NCBI GenBank assembly: GCA_001786835.1
Contig: MFTO01000006.1
Span: forward strand, 1 to 37,446
From: Candidatus Nomurabacteria bacterium RIFCSPHIGHO2_01_FULL_40_20
GTDB lineage: Bacteria > Patescibacteriota > Minisyncoccia > Phycocordibacterales > UBA9973
Length of the DNA: 37,446 bases
Direction of reading: 5' to 3'
The translations under genes were made by a program, and so were the position numbers. Below the pieces are notes generated by a model. It ran no database searches. It was given only the letters and a program-made list of their open reading frames with translations, and had not been told where the DNA came from. Below are positions 27,741 to 35,993 of this stretch, in pieces; position 1 is the first letter of the stretch, and each line of letters opens with the position of its first letter.

Positions 27741-28142
27741 TTATATAGGAAAATGACGAGCGAGACCTCCGACGAGTGGAAGCTCTTTCATTTTGTTTTG
27801 CACAACATTTACGATACCGACGATAGAAAGAATAAGAATGCCCAAGTTTAAGATTTTATATAACATAAAGAGTGATGAACCGAAACCACTCAAGGTGCTA
27901 CTCAAAACCCAAATAATGATTGAAATTACAAAAAGCACGAGCCCTTGTTTGATATGAAATTTTACAAAGGGGTCGTCTTTTTTTACTATTAGAGATACAA
28001 GAACCAAAATCCCTAGGTATGACAGGATACCAAAAAGCATCTTGTGAGTATGCCCTGGTGTCTTGACTGCATTATCTGCCGGCTTCTCGCCTGCACTCCC
28101 CATATTTTGCCCTGTATTATTTTGATTATTTTGTGAATCCAT
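27741..28142 (-). CDS. DUF4870-like membrane protein
   Basis: FGILSYLGILVLVSLIVKKDDPFVKFHIKQGLVLFVISI. Confidence 0.8.
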   Translation of the reverse strand: MDSQNNQNNTGQNMGSAGEKPADNAVKTPGHTHKMLFGILSYLGILVLVSLIVKKDDPFVKFHIKQGLVLFVISIIIWVLSSTLSGFGSSLFMLYKILNLGILILSIVGIVNVVQNKMKELPLVGGLARHFPI

Positions 28143-28219
28143 ATTTTTTACTAAATTAATAAAGATTAATAATAAGATTAATTGAAGTTATTATATCACT
28201 GGATACATTTTATCACAAA

Positions 28220-28831
28220 TTATTGGATACTAAAAAACCCAAGCAAAACAGCTGTGATGTTAATTGCCGAGTGAGCTAAGGTGGTTAGAAATAAATTAGG
28301 ATATTTATAATAAATTAAGGCGAAGAAAATACCGCCAACAAAAGTTATGGGTATAATAATATTCCACCCCGGATAAATTATGTGTATTAAAGCAAACAAA
28401 ACAGCATTAATAAAAACAATTGTACTCACATTTTTAAAAATAAGCTGCAATCTGTGCATTAGAAATGACCTAAAAGCAAATTCTTGAAAGAAAGAAATAG
28501 GTAAAAATAATAAAAGTTTTTGGAATAAAACATCTCTCGCATTGATGCTAGCCAGTTCTAACTCAAAGCTTAGTAAAAAAAGAACTCCAATGGATAAAAC
28601 TGTGAACCAAAAATAAATCGGAAAAGATTTCTTAAAATTATCGTGGCGAAGTCCCATCTCTTCGTGAGTCCAATGTTCGTGATGAATTATCCCATAAATT
28701 GCCAGCGCCCCGAGAGAGAGGAAAAAGAAAATCCAATCTTTAGATACCACCTTAAAATATAACAATAATACCGGCAGAACAAAAATCAAAAACGTCTGCA
28801 GGGCTATTAATCTTTTTGAATAGGTATTCAT
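28220..28831 (-). CDS. CPBP-family intramembrane protease-like protein
   Basis: FFQEFAFRSFLMHRLQ, FALIHIIYPGW, LAHSAINIT. Confidence 0.85.
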   Translation of the reverse strand: MNTYSKRLIALQTFLIFVLPVLLLYFKVVSKDWIFFFLSLGALAIYGIIHHEHWTHEEMGLRHDNFKKSFPIYFWFTVLSIGVLFLLSFELELASINARDVLFQKLLLFLPISFFQEFAFRSFLMHRLQLIFKNVSTIVFINAVLFALIHIIYPGWNIIIPITFVGGIFFALIYYKYPNLFLTTLAHSAINITAVLLGFFSIQ

Positions 28832-28833
28832 GT

Positions 28834-29451
28834 CTATTTTTTCTTTTTATACTCCACTATCTTCCCTGCTTCTCGCTCTATTATGTCTGCTTTGCGTAAT
28901 TTTCTTAGAACTTGCTTCGGCACGACGTTGTAGTGTTTTATTTTATCCAGCGCTCTATCTATATCCCAGAGATCCTTGCCACTCTCCTCCCAACCCTTTT
29001 TAAAAGTATGCAAATTAAGGGGACTGGAAAAAGAACGTAAAGTTTTTACTCCAGAATCTGTGAAATATTCATGAAAATAGCTCATCACGAGTTCACGAAT
29101 GCTTTTGTAAACTGGCTCTCGGTAACGGAGAACGTTGTGATTGGTTTTAGAGAGAGCTCCCCAGAGTCCACGTTCTTCAAAGGGAGCTATACAATGTTCA
29201 AAATCTTCCTCGGTAGTCTTTAAATGAAGCACCAACGGTTTATATCCATGCAATGAAAGTATATAAGCGCCCAAGATTGCGCCTTCAAGACAGTGCGCAT
29301 TTTTCTCGCGAATGACGCGAAGTGGTGATTTTGCGGTATCTACTCCACCCTCTTCAAAATTAAAAGGAACGGAATTTAGATAATCCTGCACTTTTGCCGG
29401 AGTATTTAATTTTTTAAAAAATGTTAACTCTTTTTTAGTAAAAGTGTTCAT
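28834..29451 (-). CDS. transglutaminase-like cysteine peptidase-fold protein
   Basis: NAHCLEGAILGAYILSLHGYKPLVLHL...EDFEHCIAPFEERGLWGALSKTNHNVLRYREPVY. Confidence 0.6.
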   Translation of the reverse strand: MNTFTKKELTFFKKLNTPAKVQDYLNSVPFNFEEGGVDTAKSPLRVIREKNAHCLEGAILGAYILSLHGYKPLVLHLKTTEEDFEHCIAPFEERGLWGALSKTNHNVLRYREPVYKSIRELVMSYFHEYFTDSGVKTLRSFSSPLNLHTFKKGWEESGKDLWDIDRALDKIKHYNVVPKQVLRKLRKADIIEREAGKIVEYKKKK

Positions 29452-30696
29452 TTACAAATCATTTCCAGTTCTAGATAATTTATATACAACACCTAACAAA
29501 TCGTCTGTTATAAAAGCTGTCCCTCCAGAAAATATCTTGATATCAACCGGCCGACCTATTTTATTATTGTCTCTAGTGAGCCACCCAGTGATAAAATCTT
29601 CGGTACCCAAGTATTTCCCTTTGGCATCGAGCTTAATCCGCGCTATTTTATAACCAGTCGGCACGGAACGATTCCAAGACCCATGATAAGCAACTAATAA
29701 ATTATACCAATACTCGGGTGGCCAGCCTTCTTCGGGAACAAAAGAGAGACCTAAAGGCGCTGAATGCGCTTGCAGGTCCACAAAGGAAGGAGTTTCAAAC
29801 GGCTCCATGCAAGGATTTCGTATATAAGTATTTTTATCAAAAGAGTCATCATGAATATTTTTGCCATAACATGTCGGCCAGCCGTAATTTTTACCTTTTT
29901 CTATAATATTTATTTCATCCGGCGGAATATCATCACCCAGCAAATCTCTGCCCATTTCAGTAGCAAAAACTTTACCGAAAATCGGGTCTAAAGTCATAAA
30001 GACAGCGTTGCGCAATCCTTTGGCATATTCTTCTAGTTTTCCGGTTTTCAAATCATAAGATAAAATCTTCGCATGTCCGTTAATTTGATCTGCGTCGTCT
30101 TCCTCGCAAACATTACAAGACGAACCGACAGAAATAAGTAAAATATTTTCATCAGGTGGAGGTAAGAATAAAAGCGAACGAGTAAAATGATTGTCAAAAG
30201 ATGAATAGGAAATATCAATTAATTTTGTCTCGTTTGAAACTGCACCTAGATTAGCATCATAATCATAACGTAGAAGCTTGTCACTTAAAGCCACATAAAG
30301 AAAACACGTCTTACCATCCGAAGGGCACTGCCACGCCATGCCGTGCGGATTTTTGAGCCCCGAGATTAAAGTTTTTTTCTTTTCGGCTAATCCATCACTG
30401 TCCTCGTCAGAGAGCAAAGAAATAATGCCTTCTTTGGTTTGAGTTACCAGCATTCTACCCTTCGGGTCGAACTCCATAACTCGCGCGCCAGGTAAGTCTT
30501 TAGCAAAAAAAGTTATTTGAAATCCTTCCGGAGGAGATAGACCAGGCACAACCCCCCCAACTACTTTAGAGTCTCCATCCCCCCTCTCTTCAATAGGAAT
30601 ATATATACCGCCGGTCTTTTTTTGAAGAATTTGCCAGCCGAAAAAAGCGAGCGCAAGTAAAACAAGTATTAAAATTAAAAATTTCTTATTTAACAC
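29452..30696 (-). CDS. PQQ-dependent sugar (sorbosone) dehydrogenase-like beta-propeller
   Basis: PEGFQITFFAKDLPGARVMEFDPKGRMLVTQ...GLKNPHGMAW...GLRNAVFMTLDP...DEINIIEKGKNYGWPTCYG. Confidence 0.9.
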   Translation of the reverse strand: MLNKKFLILILVLLALAFFGWQILQKKTGGIYIPIEERGDGDSKVVGGVVPGLSPPEGFQITFFAKDLPGARVMEFDPKGRMLVTQTKEGIISLLSDEDSDGLAEKKKTLISGLKNPHGMAWQCPSDGKTCFLYVALSDKLLRYDYDANLGAVSNETKLIDISYSSFDNHFTRSLLFLPPPDENILLISVGSSCNVCEEDDADQINGHAKILSYDLKTGKLEEYAKGLRNAVFMTLDPIFGKVFATEMGRDLLGDDIPPDEINIIEKGKNYGWPTCYGKNIHDDSFDKNTYIRNPCMEPFETPSFVDLQAHSAPLGLSFVPEEGWPPEYWYNLLVAYHGSWNRSVPTGYKIARIKLDAKGKYLGTEDFITGWLTRDNNKIGRPVDIKIFSGGTAFITDDLLGVVYKLSRTGNDL

Positions 30697-30702
30697 AATA
30701 TC

Positions 30703-31245
30703 TTAGTCCTCTTTCTTATAAAAATGCGCAACCAAAACGATTGTAATCAAAGAAACAAAAGCGGTGAGCGCAAGCATCGGGATAGAAATATATCCGCCAA
30801 ATTCCGAAACCAATTGTTGATAACAAGAAGCGCCCGAGGCATCACAAGGGAGCGTGGAAGCATTTGCCTTAAAGTAATAAATCAAATTTTGATATACGGA
30901 TATCAAGAATCCAACAGACAAAAGCGGTAACACATATTTAACTATCTTCCTATCTTTAAACCAAATAGCTGTTCCAAAAATAAAAAACATTGGAAATGTA
31001 AAAACTCTCTGATACCAGCATAAATAGCATGGCGCAAAACCGATAATTTCAGAATAAACCAAAGAAAAAAGCGAAGCGCAAAGTGAAATAATAAACCCGA
31101 GTTTCAAATAGTGCTTGTCAATGAAAGCAAGATATGTATTTTTCTTGGGACCTATAAAGAGCAAATACAAGGCCACAACAGAAAGAACTTGGAGTATTAT
31201 CGCGCCGGCACCTAGAAACAAATTCAGATAGTGAACATTTTGCAT
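30703..31245 (-). CDS. dsbB: disulfide bond formation protein DsbB-like
   Basis: GFAPCYLCWYQRVFTFPMF with second Cys pair STLPCDASGASCYQQ. Confidence 0.9.
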   Translation of the reverse strand: MQNVHYLNLFLGAGAIILQVLSVVALYLLFIGPKKNTYLAFIDKHYLKLGFIISLCASLFSLVYSEIIGFAPCYLCWYQRVFTFPMFFIFGTAIWFKDRKIVKYVLPLLSVGFLISVYQNLIYYFKANASTLPCDASGASCYQQLVSEFGGYISIPMLALTAFVSLITIVLVAHFYKKED

Positions 31246-31249
31246 AATT

Positions 31250-31666
31250 TTATAAAGGCAATTCGCTCGCCTCGCTGAAGCTTGGGCGAAGCGGGCAAGC
31301 GCTTTTCTCCGCCAAAACAGATAGCGCTACTTCGCCCGAGAGTCGAGAGCCGTCCGGAAATTCCCAAGTCGGATACCCCTCTATGCCCTTAGCTCGGCAT
31401 TCTTCTGTCATCGCTTTGCCGTCGAGGGTGGAGCATTCCACATAAGGGAGGAGTTTTTGGGAGGAGCCAAACAGTTTCTTTTGCGCTTGGCAGTGCGGAC
31501 ACCAAAAAGCGCCGTAAAAAATCGTACCGGAATCCTTCAGACATTGCGCAAAGTTATCATAAATCCCAGGACCCGTGGATAAAGAATCTTTGCGGGTAAT
31601 AGCTGTCGCTAAAGTTCCTACTACTAAAAGCACAATAACCAAAATGAAAATTTTTACTTTGTTCAT
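31250..31666 (-). CDS. thioredoxin-like protein (CPHC), partner of DsbB
   Basis: YGAFWCPHCQAQKKLFGSSQKLLPYVECS...GIEGYPTWEFPDGSRLSG. Confidence 0.88.
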   Translation of the reverse strand: MNKVKIFILVIVLLVVGTLATAITRKDSLSTGPGIYDNFAQCLKDSGTIFYGAFWCPHCQAQKKLFGSSQKLLPYVECSTLDGKAMTEECRAKGIEGYPTWEFPDGSRLSGEVALSVLAEKSACPLRPSFSEASELPL

Positions 31667-31670
31667 AATC

Positions 31671-32063
31671 TTATTCTAGCATATTTAAAACTTTCGGCAA
31701 AAAGATTAGAAGACCTATCACGCCAGCTAAAATGGAAGAAATTGCCACAGCGCCGGCCGCGACATCTTTGGTGTCTTTGGCATATGGATGATATTCCGGT
31801 GAAGTCAAATCTATATCTATCTCTATCGCCGTGTTGAAGGCTTCAGATAGCAACACTAGCCCTATCGCCAGCACAACAAGCGCCCATTCAACGGTAGAAA
31901 TCCTAAGCAGAAATCCCATATACACCGCAAGCACGCCAAAAAACAAATGGAGCCAAGCGTTGTGAGTTGTTTTTAGAAAAATTATAATTCCCCGCAGAGC
32001 AAAATTCGCGCTCTTTATCCGCCTGATAAAAGAAAATCTTTTATTATTTTCTTTTGAGTCCAT
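31671..32063 (-). CDS. dgkA: diacylglycerol/undecaprenol kinase
   Basis: SEAFNTAIEIDIDLTSPEYHPYAKDTKDVAAGAVAISS. Confidence 0.92.
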   Translation of the reverse strand: MDSKENNKRFSFIRRIKSANFALRGIIIFLKTTHNAWLHLFFGVLAVYMGFLLRISTVEWALVVLAIGLVLLSEAFNTAIEIDIDLTSPEYHPYAKDTKDVAAGAVAISSILAGVIGLLIFLPKVLNMLE

Positions 32064-32064
32064 G

Positions 32065-32544
32065 TTATTCGGAAACCACTAGAAGTCCCTTCATGCCCAT
32101 CGCTCGGTGAGTGCCAACAGAGCAGTAATATTCAAAACTTCCAGTTTTGTCTGCGGTAAACTCTAACACTTCTTCGGCTGGGGCTTGAGCTTGTTTTGCC
32201 GCTTTACCAAATTCGTCTATCACAAAATCATGAAAGCCCTGTGTGTTTTTGAAAGTGATTTTTATTCGGTCACCTTTCTTTACGGCAATCGTAGCCGGAG
32301 TGAAAGAAAAGTTTTTCGCCGTGATTGTGAATTCTTTCACTGCCACCTCTCCATCTAGAACAACAATTGCTTCCTTCACTCCCTCTCCTTCTTCACCTAA
32401 AACCGGTTGAGCATTTGAAATAGGAGCGCCGTCTTCTACATATTCATAAGGCGCTGGCGCCTCTAATTTATTTTTCTTCCCTCCTAGAAAAAACAAAAGC
32501 CCTAAAACTATAATCAAAACTATCACCCAATATATTTTTTTCAT
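32065..32544 (-). CDS. cupredoxin-domain protein
   Basis: FTITAKNFSFTPATIAVKKGDRIKITFKNTQGFHDFVID...FEYYCSVGTHRAMGMKGLLVV; His, Cys, His, Met ligands. Confidence 0.9.
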   Translation of the reverse strand: MKKIYWVIVLIIVLGLLFFLGGKKNKLEAPAPYEYVEDGAPISNAQPVLGEEGEGVKEAIVVLDGEVAVKEFTITAKNFSFTPATIAVKKGDRIKITFKNTQGFHDFVIDEFGKAAKQAQAPAEEVLEFTADKTGSFEYYCSVGTHRAMGMKGLLVVSE

Positions 32545-32611
32545 ATTATGTTGTTTTTGTTAACCTTTAATACGAGTATTATAGCATATAATGCTAATGA
32601 GGAAAACAAAA

Positions 32612-32640
32612 TTGACACAAAAAAGTTTGTGTGCAATAAT
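32612..32640 (+). promoter_or_regulatory. promoter of candidate ncRNA 1
   Basis: TTGACA-N17-AATAAT. Confidence 0.65.
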
Positions 32641-32646
32641 GATATT

Positions 32647-32826
32647 TGTAGAAAGTATGCGAGAGTGCCTCTCTAAACCGACGATAGTGTAGGAAGGGGG
32701 GCACCTCTCGTTATTTTACAAATTAACATATTAAGTGTGCTATTAGGGGGACGCAAAATCGCATCCCAGCTAAAGACATACTTCTAACCATGCATACAAG
32801 GACTCCCCATGGTCCTTGTTTTTTAT
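32647..32826 (+). ncRNA. candidate ncRNA 1 (about 180 nt)
   Basis: Promoter upstream; stem CGAGAGtGCC / GGCACCTCTCG; GGGACGC/GCATCCC hairpin; terminator ACAAGGAC-tccccatg-GTCCTTGT-TTTTTATT at 32796-32826. Confidence 0.65.
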
Positions 32827-32854
32827 TGACAATATAGTTTTTATTTGATACAGT
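32826..32854 (+). promoter_or_regulatory. promoter of candidate ncRNA 2
   Basis: TTGACA-N17-TACAGT, starting exactly at the end of ncRNA 1's terminator. Confidence 0.65.
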
Positions 32855-32860
32855 AAAATT

Positions 32861-33027
32861 CTGATTGTTCATTTTGGATGAGAGAGGTGTACTCACCAAA
32901 GGGATGAGATTCTCAATTGTTTCCATGTTTCTAGCACCTCTCTCTCCTCTTAATTTGGGGTTAATGGGTTGCGTCCCAAGAGGGACGCATATACGCGGGG
33001 AGGAGCCATCCTCCCCGTTCTTTTTTT
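32861..33027 (+). ncRNA. candidate ncRNA 2 (about 167 nt)
   Basis: Perfect 10-bp stem GAGAGAGGTG/CACCTCTCTC, hairpin TGCGTCCC-aaga-GGGACGCA, terminator CGGGGAGGA-gcca-TCCTCCCCG-TTCTTTTTTT (32996-33027). Confidence 0.68.
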
Positions 33028-34144
33028 ACTGATACTGAATATAAATCGGGCGGGGGGAAAGCTTGAGTAGTTCTTCGGGAGAGAAAATGATGGTGTTCGG
33101 CTCTTTGATGTCATTTTTATAAAAAAGTTTGAAACCCGTAAATTGCACCGGCTCCGGATAAATAAAATTTTTGTAAGTGCCAATTTTCTTGGCTTTGCCT
33201 CCCCAGCCGTCCATATGTATCACCACTTGCACCTCGGGAGTCGGAATTATGTTTTTATAATTGGTGAGCATCTTTTGAGTATAACGATGCACCACTAAAA
33301 TTTTCGGCGGTAGATTATTTTCTTTCACCAAACCAGCCAAATAATTTATCGCAAAATTTATGTCGGTCGCATCCATCGTGCCCACCACTTTGCCGGGTGG
33401 GTACGCGCCTTTCATGGAAAACTCCGGGTCAAGCCCTAAGTGCACGTTCGGCATCTTTAAATATTTTTCCAAGCGAGGCACCTCTATCGGCACCGTGGAA
33501 AAACCAACTTGAATATCAAGAAAAACTATCGCGCCTGCCCTCTCCGCCATGGCGAGTACTTTCTCTATTTCAGTCCCCGGCATCCGCGCGCGGTATTTAT
33601 CATCTTCGCCCGCAGACCCCTGCGCTACGACTGCTATGTAGTGGAGCGCGGGCTGGACCGGAGTCTCGGGGTCAGCTAGCTCCCATTTTTTAACTTCAGC
33701 ATCGAGTCGAGAGAGCATTTCCGCTTCATCGTATTCCCCCAGCGCTCCCATTTTCCTGGAATAGAGATTGCCGTAGTAAGCGACCACCCGCTTGAAAGGC
33801 AGTATTGCCCTGCCATCAGTCGGATATGGCGCACCCAAGACCGGCCAATGATAGGTAGGTGGCGGAGGTGGAGTTTGCCCTTCCGGAACAGCAGGAGGAA
33901 TATAAGGCGGATTATTGGCAAGAAGTGCCATCCGTCTGTCATATTCGGCTTTGTCCAGTGGAGGAATTACCAGGGCTTTTGGTTTTTTATCAATTTTAAC
34001 AACTTCAGAAAATTTCTCATAAGAGACTTTGCCTATCCCCGCTATCTGGGGCGCAAAGAAAAAAATAAATAACAAAAAAAGGGCTACCAGCCAAAACTTT
34101 TTGCTCTTTATTATTTCCCTCATCCCTTGCCTAAAATTTTTCAT
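33026..34144 (-). CDS. membrane-anchored hypothetical protein (possible TIM-barrel/hydrolase-like)
   Basis: 372 aa with N-terminal TM, Pro-rich linker and globular C-terminal region. Confidence 0.75.
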   Translation of the reverse strand: MKNFRQGMREIIKSKKFWLVALFLLFIFFFAPQIAGIGKVSYEKFSEVVKIDKKPKALVIPPLDKAEYDRRMALLANNPPYIPPAVPEGQTPPPPPTYHWPVLGAPYPTDGRAILPFKRVVAYYGNLYSRKMGALGEYDEAEMLSRLDAEVKKWELADPETPVQPALHYIAVVAQGSAGEDDKYRARMPGTEIEKVLAMAERAGAIVFLDIQVGFSTVPIEVPRLEKYLKMPNVHLGLDPEFSMKGAYPPGKVVGTMDATDINFAINYLAGLVKENNLPPKILVVHRYTQKMLTNYKNIIPTPEVQVVIHMDGWGGKAKKIGTYKNFIYPEPVQFTGFKLFYKNDIKEPNTIIFSPEELLKLSPRPIYIQYQ

Positions 34145-34174
34145 TTATAACAGTATAGCATCCAGTAAAAATTT

Positions 34175-34744
34175 TTACTTCTTCTTGACTGTCATCGTAA
34201 ACATCCCGGGGGACTCTATGATTTCATTTTTTCCTAAGATTTCTTTCAAGAAACGATTTATTAACTCCTTTATTTCTTTTGTTTTATTTTTATCTTCCAC
34301 ATCAATCTCTGCTTCGATAAAATACCGCTTGTCTCTAGAGTGGTTAAACTTTACACTATCAATAGTGATACTTATTTTCTCCCCTTCAGACTCTCCCCAA
34401 AACCAATCTCTAGTTTTTTCGACTTTAACCGCGTTGGGAAATTTTTTCAACTCCTGCTCAAACATTTCTTTAGAGACTTCATATTCTTCTTCTTGTCGCG
34501 CCAAGTGTCCATCTACCATTTCCCATATTTTTTCGGTATATAAAAAAGTATCTCCCTCTTGCCTATATCTTTTGAGGTCATGCACCCCGCCCTCTCCGCG
34601 ATGAGGCGACATTTTTGCTTCAACATAAAAATCCTTCTGGGGAGTAGTTTTCCGAAATTCAAAACCCTTCTCTTTAAAAAGGGAAAATAAATTCTCCTTC
34701 TCCTCTTTGGTAAGTTCCACCTTTACCTCAACTTCGTATTTCAT
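34175..34744 (-). CDS. CYTH-domain protein
   Basis: MKYEVEVKVELT...KDFYVE...LKRYRQEGDTFLYTEKIW...ISITIDSV...YFIEAEID. Confidence 0.85.
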   Translation of the reverse strand: MKYEVEVKVELTKEEKENLFSLFKEKGFEFRKTTPQKDFYVEAKMSPHRGEGGVHDLKRYRQEGDTFLYTEKIWEMVDGHLARQEEEYEVSKEMFEQELKKFPNAVKVEKTRDWFWGESEGEKISITIDSVKFNHSRDKRYFIEAEIDVEDKNKTKEIKELINRFLKEILGKNEIIESPGMFTMTVKKK

Positions 34745-34826
34745 CCTGTAATATTAGCATAAAAAAGAAAACTGTAAAAAAGAAGTGTTGATTAAAAGAT
34801 ATTTTTGTATTAATGTGTAAGCGTAT

Positions 34827-34897
34827 TGGGAGATCGTCTAACGGTAGGACCTCAGATTCTGGATCTGATTATCTTGGTTCGAATCCAAGTCTCCCAG
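34827..34897 (+). tRNA. tRNA-Gln (anticodon CTG)
   Basis: TGGGAGA/TCTCCCA acceptor stem, TCAGA-TTCTGGA-TCTGA anticodon arm, GGTTCGAATCC T-arm; CCA not encoded. Confidence 0.93.
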
Positions 34898-34938
34898 CAA
34901 AATTTTGATACATTACTCTTAAAAGAGCACAATTACAA

Positions 34939-34969
34939 ATAAAAAAGCCCGAGGTATAAACTCGGGCTC
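34939..34969 (-). terminator. intrinsic terminator downstream of proC
   Basis: Minus strand AGCCCGAG-tttatac-CTCGGGCT-TTTTTATTT. Confidence 0.85.
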
Positions 34970-34976
34970 TCCTTCA

Positions 34977-35771
34977 CTAAGAATAAAGCGATTTAGCTTT
35001 ATCTACTCCAGCAGACACAGCTCGCAAAAGTGCCGAACTGAAACCTGCGTGGTCCATCTCAATTAAAGCATCAATGGTACAACCTCCCGGAGTGGTAACT
35101 TTATCAATTTCCACTTCCGGATGGACTTTACCTTCAAGTATCGCCCTGGAAACTCCCCGCATAAGCTGTCCTGCGATAAGAAGCGCATCATGCTCGTTGA
35201 AACCATTCTGGATTCCGGCTTGCATGTAAGCGCGAGCAAACTTTAGCATGAGCGCGGGCCCTGAACCGCATAAAACAGTCGCTTGTGGAAATTTTGACTC
35301 TTCTAAGATAATAAACTTGCCTAGAGAGTTAAAAATCCGTTCGACGAGGTCTCTGTGCTCCATCGCAGACTCGTTGAAAGCGAGGCAGGTCATGGATTCT
35401 CCATAACGAATTGAGGTGTTGGGCATTGCTCGCACTACTTTGACTTTGTCGTTCCCAAGTAGCTCTTTAATCCGCGTGATAGAGACTCCAGAAACAACAG
35501 AAATTAAAAGATGATGCTCTTTGATACTCCCTTTCATTTCGCTTAGAAGCTCTTCGACCTGTTTTGGCTGAACTGCCAAAATAAGAATGTCGCCAAAGCG
35601 TAGGGCCTGCTCATTGTCTACACAATCGTAAACTTTTCGCAGTTCGTCCGAAAAGTCTTCACTTTTGCGAGTAATGGCGATTCTGCCTTTGGCAATTTTG
35701 GCTTTGCTGATTCCGTCTGCAATAGCGAGGCCGATGTTACCGGCGCCTAGAATTGAAATTCTCTTTTCCAT
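34977..35771 (-). CDS. proC: pyrroline-5-carboxylate reductase
   Basis: ISILGAGNIGLAIADGI, ILAVQPKQVEELL, VRAMPNTSIRYGESMT, GSGPALMLKFARAYMQAGIQNG, TPGGCTIDAL. Confidence 0.96.
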   Translation of the reverse strand: MEKRISILGAGNIGLAIADGISKAKIAKGRIAITRKSEDFSDELRKVYDCVDNEQALRFGDILILAVQPKQVEELLSEMKGSIKEHHLLISVVSGVSITRIKELLGNDKVKVVRAMPNTSIRYGESMTCLAFNESAMEHRDLVERIFNSLGKFIILEESKFPQATVLCGSGPALMLKFARAYMQAGIQNGFNEHDALLIAGQLMRGVSRAILEGKVHPEVEIDKVTTPGGCTIDALIEMDHAGFSSALLRAVSAGVDKAKSLYS

Positions 35772-35796
35772 ATATTAAGTTTTAAAGTTACAAATT

Positions 35797-35921
35797 AAAA
35801 ACCAGCTACTTTGAGTAGCTGGTTTTTAATTTCAGGAGAGAATTTATTAAACGCAAAAACCAGCCACCCAATATGTCGCTGGCGGTACCGGTAAAGAATA
35901 AAATTTTGCGTTCCTATTCAC
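35797..35921 (-). promoter_or_regulatory. predicted proline-responsive transcription attenuator in proC leader
   Basis: Minus-strand segments: A GCCAGC (35883-35878), B GTGGCTGGTTTTT (35867-35855), C AAAAACCAGCTAC (35827-35815), D GTAGCTGGTTTTT (35809-35797); C:D is a 13-bp terminator, B:C an alternative 13-bp stem with one G-U. Confidence 0.8.
35847..35921 (-). CDS. proC leader peptide, 24 aa, not in ORF track
   Basis: GTG AAT AGG AAC GCA AAA TTT TAT TCT TTA CCG GTA CCG CCA GCG ACA TAT TGG GTG GCT GGT TTT TGC GTT TAA = MNRNAKFYSLPVPPATYWVAGFCV*; starts 7 nt after TATAAT. Confidence 0.75.
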   Translation of the reverse strand: MNRNAKFYSLPVPPATYWVAGFCV

Positions 35922-35928
35922 GAATACA

Positions 35929-35956
35929 ATTATAGCAAATTCACAAACAAAGTCAA
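35929..35956 (-). promoter_or_regulatory. proC leader promoter
   Basis: Minus strand TTGACT-N16-TATAAT. Confidence 0.8.
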
Positions 35957-35958
35957 AA

Positions 35959-35987
35959 TAGACTTTTTGGGGAACAGAATATATAAT
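35959..35987 (+). promoter_or_regulatory. pgl promoter, divergent from the proC promoter
   Basis: TAGACT-N17-TATAAT, 6 nt before ATG at 35994. Confidence 0.65.
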
Positions 35988-35993
35988 GCTTCC

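Noticed and set aside
33397-33693. 98-aa plus-strand ORF
   Set aside because: Lies antisense inside the well-supported 33026-34144 gene; biased composition, no recognisable domain.
34029-34604. 191-aa plus-strand ORF
   Set aside because: Antisense to the CYTH gene; Ser/Phe-rich composition typical of an antisense frame.
35967-35993. ORF-track upstream start of pgl (MGNRIYNAS)
   Set aside because: Those codons overlap the TATAAT -10 box; the ATG at 35994 fits the family N-terminus better.
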